Of a stretch of 64,000 bases of DNA, positions 11,081-22,096 are shown one piece after another. Both the position numbers and the translations under genes were made by a program. Origin of the DNA: Rhodocollybia butyracea. Taxonomy: Eukaryota; Basidiomycota; Agaricomycetes; Agaricales; Omphalotaceae. Position 1 is the first letter of the stretch. Each line of letters opens with the position of its first letter. The DNA is taken from assembly GCA_015501585.1 (NCBI GenBank), contig JADNRY010000056.1, positions 124,001 to 188,000 of the forward strand. The letters run 5' to 3'. A model generated the notes under the pieces. The model worked only from the letters and a program-made list of their open reading frames with translations. It did not search any database and was not told the DNA's origin.

Positions 11081-11241
11081 GTTGCAGTACTGGATCTGTC
11101 CAGTCGATTGAATCGCTTCTGAGCAAAGTATCGAACCTCAACAAAACCAACAGATTTCAGGACTGTTGCAGTGTTCAACGGTCGATTGAATCGATGAGTC
11201 TGAGGAAAGTATGGAACCTCAACAAAACCAACAAATTTCAG
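11081..11241. repeat. Two-unit tandem duplication, about 80 bp each
   Basis: Units 11081-11160 and 11165-11241 share GTTGCAGT at the start, CGATTGAATCG in the middle, and AACCTCAACAAAACCAACA with ATTTCAGG at the end. They lie about 90-250 bp upstream of the glycosyltransferase start codon. Confidence 0.8.
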
Positions 11242-11331
11242 GTACGAGAGATCATTATCACAAGTCCTTACCGTCCTGTTGATGAAGGTATAAACCAAGG
11301 TATTCATCGATAATAATGTCCCCATCTTACT

Positions 11332-13278
11332 ATGACTCCCACCAAAAACATTGTCGCTCACTGCCTTTCTGTTTGGGGTATGGTACCGTCCTTGAACATC
11401 TCTGCCAGGCTAACTTTATGAAATTAGGCCACCACAAGCCCCTGGCTGCTTTAGGTGTTATCATTACGAGATCGTATCCAGATGTAACGATAACCATCAT
11501 TACAACTGGACTCATCTATCCCAAATTCGTGGATGAACTCAAGTCCAAGTTATCGACGGAGGAATACGAGCAGTTGTCTCCTCGTTTCAAGTATGCTCAC
11601 AAATCGCGTGTGCATGATTAATGGGGCTCACATCAGAGTTTTTAACTTTTTAGTGTCATCGACGTAGCGGGACCAGAAGTAAACCCGTTTGTACCTCTCC
11701 AGGAATTTGCTCCTGCCTTCATCGCTCTGTGCAATTCTGAGCCTATCGTGTGCAAATCGTCAGGCAAGGTATTCTCCGGAATTCCACCGCCTACGGTTGC
11801 TCTCGTGGATGTTCGTGCGCCCTTTACTATAATTCACATATATCACACCGATTTAACATTGACTTCACTGACAGCCTTTTACACCATATGCTTTCGAGTG
11901 CGTCCGCGCCACGAAGGTTCCGGTCATCGCTTGGGTTACTGCTCCTTGTGGACCTCTGCTCAAGATTTTCGGACCTGCGTCGCTCGGAGGAATGTCCGAC
12001 CCAATCCTAGAAACTGAGGCTGGGCGGGCGGCGGCGAGAGCCCGGGTTCTGGCTCCTCCGGATGAGCAAACGAATCCAGCGCCCGACGCGGAAGTAGTAG
12101 TACGTTCGACGTCATTCTGAACGCCGGAAGTAGCTTTGCTGATTCTTGACTTCATTTAGGTTGCTTCCTCCGACTACGTAAAGTCGGAAGTTCCTGGTTC
12201 ACCACCTATGTATGATCACGAATATAATCCCCAAATCGTACGTCCAACCGTTTGTTTATACGCCAGAGTCTGACTCTCATTTATCTTATCGTATCTAAAG
12301 AACTTGTTACCCCAAGGCATGCTCGAACAGTTTGGTCAAATATACATACGTGAAGCCGATGGCATAATTTCCGTGTCCAATTCGGTGTACGAGAAGGAGG
12401 CAGTGGATGCTGCAAGGGCATGGGTGGCAGGGAATGGACAAACCTTCTACACACTGGCCCCGCTCTCCTTACCGAAACCAAAGCGTCTCCCGGAAGCTGA
12501 TGGGAAAGTGGTACAGTTTTTAGACGCTATGAAAGAGAAATTTGGTCCCAAGTCACTGATATACGTGAGTTCTTGATTGAATCTCTTGAATCTGGATCCA
12601 ACTAACCGCCGTGACCTAGATATCGTTCGGCACCTATTTCTGGCCGCCTGAGCAGCCAAAGTTGATAGCCCTGCTTGAAACCCTCATCGCTAATCAGACA
12701 CCGTTCATCCTCTCCCATGCATCTCCTCTGGCCCAACTTTCCGCTGACTTTCTAGCTTCGATCAAGGCGAGCGGGATTGGTCTTGCGAGCCCGTGGAGCC
12801 CCCAGGAAACTATTTTACAACACGAGGCAACAGGTTACTTCATCACTCATGGAGGATGGAATTCTATCCAGGAGTCCTTCGAGCATAAGGTCCCACTGTA
12901 AGTGGTATTGTCCTACCGTTTTACTCGCCATCTAAACCATACTTTAGGATCTTCTGGCCGATGGGTGCCGACCAGCCAATCAATGCCGCTGTCCTTGGCA
13001 TCACGCACAAAGCAGCTTTTGAGCTCATCGAGGTGCGCTCAGGAGAAAACGGCACGAAACCTTTGTTGCGTTTTGAGAATACAGATTATAAGCCCACATT
13101 CACAGTCGAAGCGGTGAAAACTGAGGTAGAGCAACTGCTGGTGAAAATTAAGGGTGAAGAGGGCAGGGTTGTTAGGGCAAACTTTGAGAAATTGGCAGAT
13201 GAGATGGCAAGAAACTGGGACGATGGAAAAGAGAGCCGAATAGACCTCAATGAATTTTTCAAAAAATATGTGAACTGA
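11332..13278 (+). CDS. UDP-glycosyltransferase (GT1 family)
   Basis: Transfers a sugar from a UDP-sugar to a small lipophilic acceptor. Acceptor unknown. Eight exons give 511 residues, a normal length for the family: 11332-11377, 11428-11590, 11654-11810, 11875-12093, 12160-12237, 12301-12564, 12620-12897, 12948-13278. All introns are 50-66 nt GT-AG and phases agree throughout. Exon 1-2 reads VWGHHKPL, the N-terminal acceptor-side motif with its catalytic-type histidine. The nucleotide-sugar site is PWSPQETILQH (from residue 367), then ITHGGWNSIQESF (386 on) and IFWPMGADQ, matching the PSPG-like signature. ISFGT precedes it. The tail is rich in Lys and Glu. No copy is seen elsewhere in the window, and the gene appears intact. 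Confidence 0.9.
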
Positions 13279-14102
13279 GCCGTATGTAAATAGATACTTG
13301 GCCTTGCAGTGTCAAGAGGTTTTGGATATTGGGAAATAAATACAGAAAGGTTCCTTTGTGAGATCAAATAGGGAGCGGCAGCGAGAAGTTCTTCGAGATA
13401 GCGAGTGTCGTGCGTATGAGTTGGAAGCAACAAGTCTAATGCGCTCATTGCAACCGGCTCTCCGCAACCCTCTTTTGAGGATCCATGTTTATCCTCAGCA
13501 TCAAAAACATTTTCACTCCACATTTTTACTCCACAAGCACCCCTTGCATTGGGCTCAAGCAGCAAGCTATGCTGATGTCGTGAATGCCAACTCTGTATAT
13601 TTTATTTTTATTTTCATAATCATGTAATATATGAACTAATTCCAATGGTTGTAACTTGTGTGTAACTAGTTATGTAGGTTGATCGGATCTGGGTTGGTAG
13701 GGACAGCTTTGGCCAGCCCTTTTTGGTGGGTTGATGTCGCTAATCGAGTTTTTGTCTTGGATTCTCATAGCACAGCTTCTGCCTGATCTGTATTCTTGAT
13801 GATTTCGGCTACAACAATCGGCGCCGCTTGTCCGCCACCAGAGGCCACCAGCTACTCAAATCTGGAGTAAACGTCTCGATCACTCCCCAAAGAAGCTGTG
13901 GTATGTACAATCATTGCGAAGTGTTTATTTGAGTGAATACGTTAACAGAATTATTCCTTGAATTTAATGTCAGTTTAACTGATACTTACATACAAACTAC
14001 GCATAAATGTGTGAATGTGGCGTAAAAGTTCGTTTCGCCCACAAGTCAGCTGTTCTCCCTTTCTCCCTCAGGTGAAGGTAACGTTCACAAACGCTTCTCT
14101 CA
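13279..14102. other. Intergenic region
   Basis: No gene supported. ORFs at 13086-13565 (minus) and 13358-13627 (plus) overlap the end of the glycosyltransferase or lack motifs. Bases 14000-14100 closely match 29990-30080, the promoter of the intact PP2C copy (AAAGTTCGTTTCGCCCACA, then GTGAAGG and CGTT), so the duplication included regulatory sequence. Confidence 0.5.
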
Positions 14103-15483
14103 ATGAGTGCCCCACCGCCTGTTGACCTAGAGGCGCTGAACGCTGTTTTTTCCGAAAAGTGTACAAAATCTTCTAATGTCTGTTTCAACAACTCTCGCAT
14201 ATATGAAGCAGGCTTTCAGGCGAAGAAAGAGAAGAACGAGGATAAAACGGTGTTCTTCGAATCCAAGCTGGGATTAATGGCTGCTCTTTTCGATGGTTTG
14301 CAATCTGTTGATGATATATTTAATGTTCCCAAAGCTAACTTTATGCAAAGGACATCATTCCGAAGAATTGTCGGAATACGCATCCCAAACACTTCCTGCC
14401 CTGCTTTGCACTCGCATCGAGACAACCTTGGCTGAAAAGGGCTGCAGTCTTGGGGATGCTGTGACAGAGTCTTTTATTAAAGGCATCGAGATTATGATCG
14501 TTCGCTGCTGTAAGATGGTGTAATCAATGAATTTCCGCAAAAAGATCAGACCGACTGGTCAGACCCAAAGTGGCACGATCAGGATGAAGTTTGGCTTATA
14601 CTGGGCTGGTTAAGAGAGCACCCGAAGTTCCAGAGGGCCCGTTATGCCGTTGCTGGAACGACAGTCCTAATTGCCTTTGTAGACAATGCTAAAGAAAACA
14701 TATGGGTGGCGTCGCTTGGAGATTCCGATGCATGTTTGTTTTTCTTTTCTACCTAGCGTGCACCACCTCAAAAGATTAAAGTTCTAGGGCGGAAGAGCTT
14801 GGATGGATCGACTTGGGATGTAACGCGCTTAAGTGACTTTCATAATGGGAACAACCCCAAAGAAGTCGAACGGCTTGAAAGAGAACATCCGGGGGAACCT
14901 CCAGTCATCCGTTACGGACGTGTACTCAGCGATCTTGCAGTTACACGAGGTACATAAGTCCTCATACTCCGATTCAAACTTGTATCCACTGAGACCATCG
15001 TTAGCGTTGGGAAACCACCAGCTCAAAACTCCCCTGCCTTTTGCGCGGTACATTCTTGGAGCTATCTGGCCTACACCTTTTATCCCTGAGTTCTTCAATG
15101 AAGAGGTGGTTAAACTAGGCCATACAAATCCTCCCTATATCTCCGCCACTCCTACAGTCTGCCACCATTCTCTTAAACCTGGGGATATTCTTGTTCTTTC
15201 TTCTGATGGATTGGCTTATGAGTTGAGGAATTGTTTGGAGGAGGATAAATTGTTAGCGGTGGTATCCCTCGCTGCTGCCACCAGCATGACTTCATTACCA
15301 CCGAGGAGCACGCTATGGTCGGTGAAACTTGGGCACGGATTTATTGCGTCTACTGAAGGCGATAATCCTGCTGAGCGTTTGATCAAAAATGTCTGTTTCG
15401 GGACGAACTTAGAGCAAATGGCTGATGCAGTTAAGCCATCGAAACAATGGGACGATATTTCGGCATTGGTACTGTTTCTGTAA
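14103..15483 (+). pseudogene. PP2C-type phosphatase, broken copy 2
   Basis: Second of three PP2C paralogues. By comparison with 30085-31459 the exons are 14103-14295, 14351-14733, 14788-14949 and 15005-15483, with introns at the same places. The first intron again splits the DGH metal motif (GATG|GACAT). Exon 2 is one base short: a G is missing at about 14490 (ATCGAGATTATG for ATCGAGGATTATG), and in the restored frame CTGCTGTAA at 14511-14513 adds a stop where the intact copy has GAA. The rest, including the LAVTR|ALGN border, SSDG and DDISALVLFL, is well preserved. Exon 4 has one codon more than copy 3. I infer recent loss of function. The promoter is conserved with copy 3. Confidence 0.85.
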
Positions 15484-16083
15484 ATTTTCAATGTAATTTC
15501 ATGAGGTGATCATTCTACTATCTCGGTTTCGCCCTGTTTCGCCATGGGACGGGGGTCTCACAGGGTCCCGAAGGCCACAGCCTGCCACAGCCAGAGGAAA
15601 ACAACTGACCCCACCCCGCCCTACCCCGCCACGCCACAGCGAGCTCGACCCTGCTTGACCCACAAAGAAGTAGGTAAGTATAGACTGTAGCACGCCGTGG
15701 GAGAAATAGAGAGACAGAAGTCCCCTTTTGTGACCTTGTCCTCCATACCTTCTGACTCGCTCTCTATGAATACCTCCAACACAGTGTCCTATGTATCTCG
15801 TCGCTCAAACAGTATAGTCATTAATCAGGGTCTCAGGGGTCCTCTAGCACTAGCTAGCACTCCACTCTTGGCATTGGCAATACCAGATAGTTAAAATCTG
15901 TCTGTGGCAACTCATCATATACGCATATATCCAGTGCATTGAGGATATAAATCAAACGAAAGAGCGCATTCTTCCCCAGCTGCTGGTTCAGTTCAAACTT
16001 ATTTCTTCTCGCGTCGCTTTGTCGTTAGCATCTCTTCCCAACGCTCTCTTCCCTCACACATCAGTATTTGATTATCTCCCTCG
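15484..16083. other. Intergenic region
   Basis: No gene supported. Bases 15520-15650 are GC rich with short CCCCGCC/CCACAGCC-type repeats. Bases 15690-15900 hold a short unsupported ORF. Bases 15930-16080 look like a promoter and 5' leader for the secreted protein that follows, with a pyrimidine-rich tract. Confidence 0.4.
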
Positions 16084-16970
16084 ATGCTTATAACACCTCA
16101 CTGGCTGGGTTTCATCCTCGCAGTACTCATTTTCTCCGCGTGTGCTGCACCAACGCTGGTAAGACATGGATGATGCAATCTAATCCTGGTTATACGGAAC
16201 GACGCGAGGGGACGGTGGTCAAATATGATGTGACAGTAGTCAAGAAAGATGGTAACAGCATAGGTGTGATCTTACCTTCCATGAAGGACTACATCGATGG
16301 GTTCATTCTTAGTAGAGACATGGGGTTGAAGATGAAAGATGTTGGCAAGGGATATTTAAGGACAACACACTATGTGAACGGGGTTAATCCTGCGGCTAAA
16401 AAATTCGACACAAAAGAGATGGCTTATATCGATATCATGGGAGGCGACTTCTGTCAGAATGGATGCTGGGCCTATCTCATCGTCATACCTCGTTCCCAGT
16501 CACAGAGATACACGATGAAGTTTGGTGCAATTATCGCCAAGCCCAAGTCCTCTGTGACGGAGACCAAGCCCTCCGGATCCGTGGGGGAAATCAAGCCCAA
16601 CCCCCCCGTGACAGAGACCATGCCCTCCGGATCCGTGGCGAAGACCGAGCCCTCCGTGATTCATTATATCCCTGATAAGGCTTCCGAAGAAGAAGAAGGG
16701 TACCGTCAAACCTGTTATAACATATATATCGAGTTTTTGGACGGATTTACGCCAACACAAAAGTGGGACTGGGCGAAGACCGCGCCTGGGGCTCCTGAGA
16801 ACCCTAAACTTCAGGTTCTTGAAGAACGGCCGAAGAAAAAGCAGAAGTTAGATCATCCGACGGAGAATGAGGAGGATACAGAGAAGAACGATACAAAGGA
16901 GAAGGTTAAGGAGGCGCCAAATAGGACGGGTTGGGCGGCGATCAATCTCCCGCCCAAACACGATGCATAA
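16084..16970 (+). CDS. Uncharacterised secreted protein with Pro/Ser/Thr repeats
   Basis: Function unknown. The ATG at 16084 begins MLITPHWLGFILAVLIFSAC, a strong signal peptide ending near ACAAP. Exon 1 is 16084-16158. A 50-nt intron (16159-16208, GTAAGA, CTAAT branch, GCGAG acceptor) restores frame with exon 2 (16209-16970), giving 278 residues. The mature part has a compact first half (VKYDVTVVKKDG, CQNGCW with two cysteines) and then three imperfect repeats of the type ETKPSGSV/ETMPSGSV around 16550-16640. The C-terminus is strongly charged with a KKKQK cluster, odd for a secreted protein and resembling a nuclear signal. Without the intron a longer ORF lacks an ATG and a signal peptide, so I prefer the spliced form. 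No paralogue in the window. Confidence 0.6.
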
Positions 16971-18386
16971 TCCTGATAGATACCGTTCTAACTTCTTATA
17001 CTTGTATTTAAATTTTCTCAGTTTACCATGGAAAGTTTGCACCTATATGTTCACCTCTAACGAGTCCATGAAACCATGAAATCGTCCTTTCCTCCCCGTA
17101 CCTCTTGGTCTATTTCGTCTGATTTGACCACTCATGGACAAAACACTATGTAAAGCATAGTGTGAGCCAGGTGGAAGTATGCCGATAGAAGCAGGCCTCC
17201 ATGAGTTCAGAGTCGATCTGACTTTGAAACGCTGCTTGATGTGGCCTAAATGTTAAGATAGCATCGTTTTACTCCGGGGAAGGAGAACCACCAGGATTGT
17301 CGGCCATCCCTCCTGACCTCGTTCTAAAAGAATTTCATTAAGTTTCCTTCGAATGATTCAGATATCGGTGCTAGACTTGTCCTTCAACTCGCCTGTACAT
17401 TAGCAGATGCTGCACCTGGTCCCTTTGAATGAAGGTCGTCCTGAAGAAAGCTAAGAAAGCTCTATGGTTGAACGTTTGAACGCTCGGATTATGACCCGAA
17501 ACTCTTTCCTTGTCTTCTCGTAACACCAACAAGCAGCTCAAATCGGGCAATGTGTTCAGCGGGCTGAGACGTGAATTAAGCTGGTAAAAGACGTACGGGA
17601 GTCCCATCGCTGCAGTGCCATCGTTACTCAAGTGTTGCGACGGCCAAGGTAAATCTAGATTGCTACAAGCTTTTCTCAGCAAGAGACGACAGGTTCTACA
17701 GAATAAATTAATTTTGGATTCTGAATCAACGAATCAACCATCGCCTCCCGAAACTCGACTGACGTTTCTCCTGAGTACTGAGTTATGATGCCCTTGAGAA
17801 ACTGCTTGCTCCCAAGTATTAGTGTACTTTGGAGGAAAGGATAAATCAGGTTTCTTCTCTTATCCAAGTTCGAGCTCTATTTCATCCAAAGGCGACGACC
17901 CGGCGCAGTCCGTGTTCGAATTCGAATTCCTACCCCTGTTCTTCAGTGCTTCTACGAAACAGTCCATCGGCATCTTCCTCTGATCCCAGCTCCATCTCTC
18001 GAACCATGATCAAACTTTTTAGCTTATTCTGCTCTTTTGTAACGGATATCGGGGGGGATGCTTGTCAGATGTGTGGACTTGAGTAAAGATCTGAAGTTAC
18101 GAGGCGGATACTGCAAATACGGAGGACTGCTAGACCAAGAGGAATCGTCTAGGTCTGGGAAATCGGTCGGACCAGTTGCATCGTTACCTCGATAGAGAGA
18201 GGCAACGAGGGCGAGCAAGAAGCAAGAGAAGTAAAGATTTCCCAGCAAAGAACTCAAGTTTTCGCTTTTTTTTCTGGTTGATAGTATAGGGCTCTTGGTT
18301 GTGCGGGCTGGTTGTAGTTGGGACTAGTTGGGATTTGAAAGTTGAAAGTTTAAAGTTTTCTAGCGCTCGTGACTGACTAGCGCCGG
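16971..18386. other. Spacer with coding-like minus-strand remnants
   Basis: Bases 17867-17371 on the minus strand contain two adjacent open stretches (YPFLQSTLILGSKQF, then NDGTAAMGLPYVFYQLNSR) in different frames that look like exons of a lost gene, family not recognised. Bases 18257-18024 on the minus strand encode SSLLGNLYFSCFLLALVASL, which resembles a signal peptide but has no ATG in frame. I cannot join these into a gene. Bases 18260-18380 hold nothing visible. Confidence 0.35.
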
Positions 18387-18960
18387 GTGCTTGTTCTTCC
18401 TACAACTTATTTGTTCGTTTCTACTAATCATAAGTGTATACCGTCGTGCTCGCGAGGCTTCCACTCTCGTGAGCTGCCCCAGGAACGCCAGTTACAGTTA
18501 CTGCAGCAACAACATTCTGATTGCCAGTTTTCATCAATGTCATCGTCCATCCAGATTCCGGAGACTTCACCATATACCAATGATCACATTTCTCCTCGAC
18601 GCTCTCCTGACCCCTCCCCGTACTCTATAGCTTCATCGGCCCATCCTTCTCTCCCTTCACCTTCCAAAGTCTCTCATGTCCCTTCCGTCAAACTCGTTGT
18701 ATTCATATGGGAATCCTGATGGAAATACGACGACCATGCTAACGGCGATCACCACACTGTCCGATCGGGCTTCTGAAACACTCGCGGTGACCACCTCACT
18801 CCAAGCGGTCACATAGTATATGCCCGCCTCAACGAGCTAATCCCCCGGAACTGGCCGATTATCCTGGGCAGTGGAAAGGCTTCAAGAATGAGCAAGGTAG
18901 ATTTAATCGCAAGATTCGAAGTAAGGAGAAAAGAGTTGCCTGAGAGCTTACCGAGGGATG
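18387..18960 (+). pseudogene. Relic of GFWNxRGDH-motif protein
   Basis: Homologous to 29190-29726. Shared pieces are QFSSMS, ETSPYTNDHISP, then SPYSIASSAHPS and NTT..., followed near 18765 by a GF-stop-NTRGDHLTPSGHIVYARLNELIPRNWP reading where the paralogue has GFWNSRGDH (TGG changed to TGA). Frames also change near 18715. This motif occurs in uncharacterised agaric proteins, and I know no function for it. The fragment directly precedes the first kinase, in the same relative order as fragments at 28.7-29.7 kb. Confidence 0.55.
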
Positions 18961-19118
18961 GAATGCTTCTGGAGAGGTAAGTATTAAGTTACGATCTGCC
19001 TGCCGCTGTGCGCGCTGATGAGCGTCGGAGTTACGGCTATCATTCCATGTAACAGTAACACTGAGTAGCAACCTGGTAGCAACTTCATCTACTTCGACTC
19101 CGAGCACGATTGTAGACA

Positions 19119-21110
19119 ATGAACAGCATGCTAGGCACCCATAGGCCACCTTTGACAGAAGCCCGAGAAGCCATAAAGTAGGCAGTCTTTGGTAATTGAC
19201 TATGCTTGCTTACTACTGTCAGCCATGTCAGCAGTGTTGAATCTGCCAGACGACTCAGACGACTCCTCAATAAAGCTCTTGTAGAATACAAGGTATCCAG
19301 GCAACGTGTTCGACAGAGCTGTTTGCATTGGCTCAACGCGGAGATGGCTAAACGCATGATGGATTACATCCAAGTCGTAAGTCAGAAGTTGAAAATCGAA
19401 TGTGGAGAAAATTTCAATGTTTGTTAGCTCTTGGATCGCGGCGCAGTTGGAATGTTGTCGCCAAACCCACTCAGGACTCGGAGTACAAAGACCTTCTCAG
19501 CCTTCTTCGATACTTGTCAAGCAAATTCCAGCTTTTACCGCCATCATTTATTATACATGATATCGAGAAAGAAGGCACCAATGCAGTTGCGGGTGGTGGG
19601 TTCGCAGTGAGCAAGGTCTTTCGATCTATTCGCACAACAATGATAACAGGTAACAACTGTAGGACATATGGCGCGGAAAAGTAAAAGGGAAACTGGTATG
19701 TTTGAAGGTCCTTAGGCTGTTTCTTGAGCAAGACGAAAGAGCTCGTATGAATATCCGCAATGTATGGATTTCGGAGTCTGATTTGAAAATCGCTGACCTT
19801 GATTTCCAACTTTCAGCAATTTTGTCGCGAAGCTTTAGTGTGGCGGCAGCTTAAGCATCCCAATATTCTTCCACTATTAGGCGTCAACTCCGATTTGTTC
19901 TCTCCTTCCTTTTGCCTAATTTCTCCTTGGATGAAAAATAAAGATATCATAACATACTTGAAAGCAAATCCAGTGGAGGATGTCTACTCAGTTGTTGGTG
20001 TTTTTCTTTCAGCTCTGCAGCTGTAGCTAAGGACTATCTCTAGCTGTCTGACATCGCAGCAGGCATCCGCTACTTGCACTCACAAGACCCACCTATTGTG
20101 CATGGTGATATTCGAGGTGTCAGTGTCCTAATAATTCAGGTCTTACTCTTGTTAAAAATAATTTGGTGTCAGGCAAACATTTTGGTCACTGATGACTTCC
20201 GCTGTTGTCTTGCTGATTTCGGTTTGAGTGTGATTAGCACTGAATCTCAAGCTTGGACAATTGCAACTTCCAACAGTTTATTAAAGGGAGCAATACATTG
20301 GCTAGCCCCTGAATACATTTCTCCCAATGCTAGTCCAAAAGTTCCTCACACTTCTAGGGATATCTATGCTTTTGGGTGCACTATAGTTGAAGTAAGTGTA
20401 TTCCTTTCCAAATGTTTTTTCCAATAAATTTGATTTCAAAAATCAGGTTCTAACCAGAAAAGTGCCATTCTATAACTGTGCCAATGATACTGCTGTGCTC
20501 CTCAGCCTGTTGAATCGGCAAAGGCCAATCCGACCAAAAAATGTTTGGTGTCCAAATAGCCTATGGAGTTTAGCAGTTCGCTGCTGGGAACAAGAACCAC
20601 ACAATCGTCCCTCAGCCCATGAAATATGTAGTATCCTTCAGCAGATATCTCATTCCTCTAATCAACTGCAACTTTTGGGTCCGAGGAATCACCATAAATC
20701 CACGAGGTCGTACACGATTCCCAACTCCACAGGAACAAGTGCATATCCTACTCCATCCGGAGATGCCGGGCTGGGTGCATCATCAACAACTGCAGATCCT
20801 AGTGTGCTCTCTCGTTCTCAGAATCACGCTCGAGAACCACTTCAGTTTCGTAGTCGTTCGTATTCCCAATCCCAGCCTGAGGAACCCTCTCGTGCTCGCA
20901 AACGTTAAGTATTACGACCCATATCCTGCATCATATTCCTGGCCCTCCCACACAAGCAGAACGCTTTGAAGAGCTTTTCAAAGAGAGTTTCACCTTAGAA
21001 CCGCCAAAGACACAGACTCCACGCGTGCATATGGGAACATTGAAACTACAGTGGATGGGTGGAACAGATTCGGTATTCATAAGTGGTGCGTTTAATACCA
21101 CTGCATAGGA
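19119..21110 (+). pseudogene. TKL-type protein kinase, decayed copy A
   Basis: Tandem paralogue of the kinase at 22097-24666 with the same introns. Start ATG at 19119. Exons 19119-19177, 19232-19376, 19428 onward. Exon 3 has lost one G (GTTGGAATG for GTTGGGAATG) near 19452, which throws the N-terminal part out of frame with the kinase domain. The kinase domain itself is well kept: GGGFA|DIWRGK glycine loop, VCLKV with the subdomain II lysine, HGDIRG|ANIL catalytic loop, ADFGLS and WLAPEY, RDIYAFG. The tail has a single repeat unit and an insertion making a stop at 20906-20908. Homology to the kinase B tail resumes in other frames up to about 21110. Most likely a pseudogene, though an internal start could still give a kinase domain. 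Confidence 0.75.
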
Positions 21111-22096
21111 CAATCCCAACAGTCCGAGTGGAATGGGAAACCTGCTACTTCGTTAGCCCGGAATGAGCATTGAGGAAATAGTTTTATCTTTCTTTCCTTT
21201 TGCTCATTATCATTTCTTCCTTTATGTTCGGCCTCAGATCTCTGTGTACTTATCGAGGAGAGTATATATATACTAGGTAGCTGAGCTACAAGCCCCCAAT
21301 TGTTTCACTCTATACTCATAGGTCTTTAAATTAAATACTTAGTTTACTAGACTTTCGTATCATGTACTATTTTACAGGTAATGTCTAACAACACATCCTG
21401 AAACTTCGTATTTACTAGTTTTATGCCTATTTGGCACTGGGCGGGGCGTGCTCGGACGTGAAAGGATGGGTGCTTTCAGCGGTTACCCGCTTGCTGCGAC
21501 TCGGCGAGTGAGGTATGCAGTATGATGTATTTACCCAATAGTGCGTACAATTAATAGACAAAGGTGCAGGTAAGCATAAGCGTATATATATAGCATTTAT
21601 ATAGGGTGGCCCAAGTGTAGGCAGATTGGATTACTTATTGCGATGGTTTGGGTTAAAGTTGAGTGGTAAATGTATGCAAGTAACATAGATAGCAGGGGAG
21701 AGGGGGAGGGAGGGGATAGCCAGAGTTTAGCGAGAATTGTAACGAAAGGTTTCAAGCCCCTGGCTGCAGCGAGAGTACTGAATGTCAGAGGCTCAAACAG
21801 TGGGAATCTCTTGCCTTATTCAGGTGGAATTCGCAGCGTCTAACACTGTCTTTTCCCGGCTTCACGACGATGCATCGGTCCGCTGTAGCAATTCATGATT
21901 ATGATTGGGTTCATTGGACAATACAGATAGAGATCAATACTTTCATCCACACCACCCACAATGATTATAACCTGCCTGCCGCTGTGTGCGCTAATGAGCG
22001 TCGGAGTTACGGCTGCCCTTCCCATCATGCGACAGTGAACACTAGGTAGCATCTTCATCTACTTCGACTCCCGAGCACAATTGACAGTTGTAGATA
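21111..22096. repeat. Kinase 3' flank repeat and kinase promoter repeat
   Basis: Bases 21120-21430 (TTTTATCTTTCTTTCCTTTTG, TTAAATACTTAGTTTACT, TTTTACAGGTAATG) recur at 24660-25080, 27840-27970 and 33590-33890. Bases 21960-22096 match 18980-19118 and form the shared kinase promoter and leader (GAGCGTCGGAGTTACGGCT, then CTTCATCTACTTCGACTC). No gene is supported between them. Confidence 0.65.

Noticed and set aside
14833..15483. Long ORF reading through the PP2C intron in copy 2 (and 30812-31459 in copy 3)
   Set aside because: The start is in the wrong frame for PP2C and includes intron sequence. The spliced LAVTR|ALGN frame matches the family.
16068..16970. 300-codon unspliced ORF as the gene model for the secreted protein
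   Set aside because: Its first codon is TTG. The ATG at 16084 in another frame with a 50-nt intron gives a signal peptide and keeps the same downstream frame.
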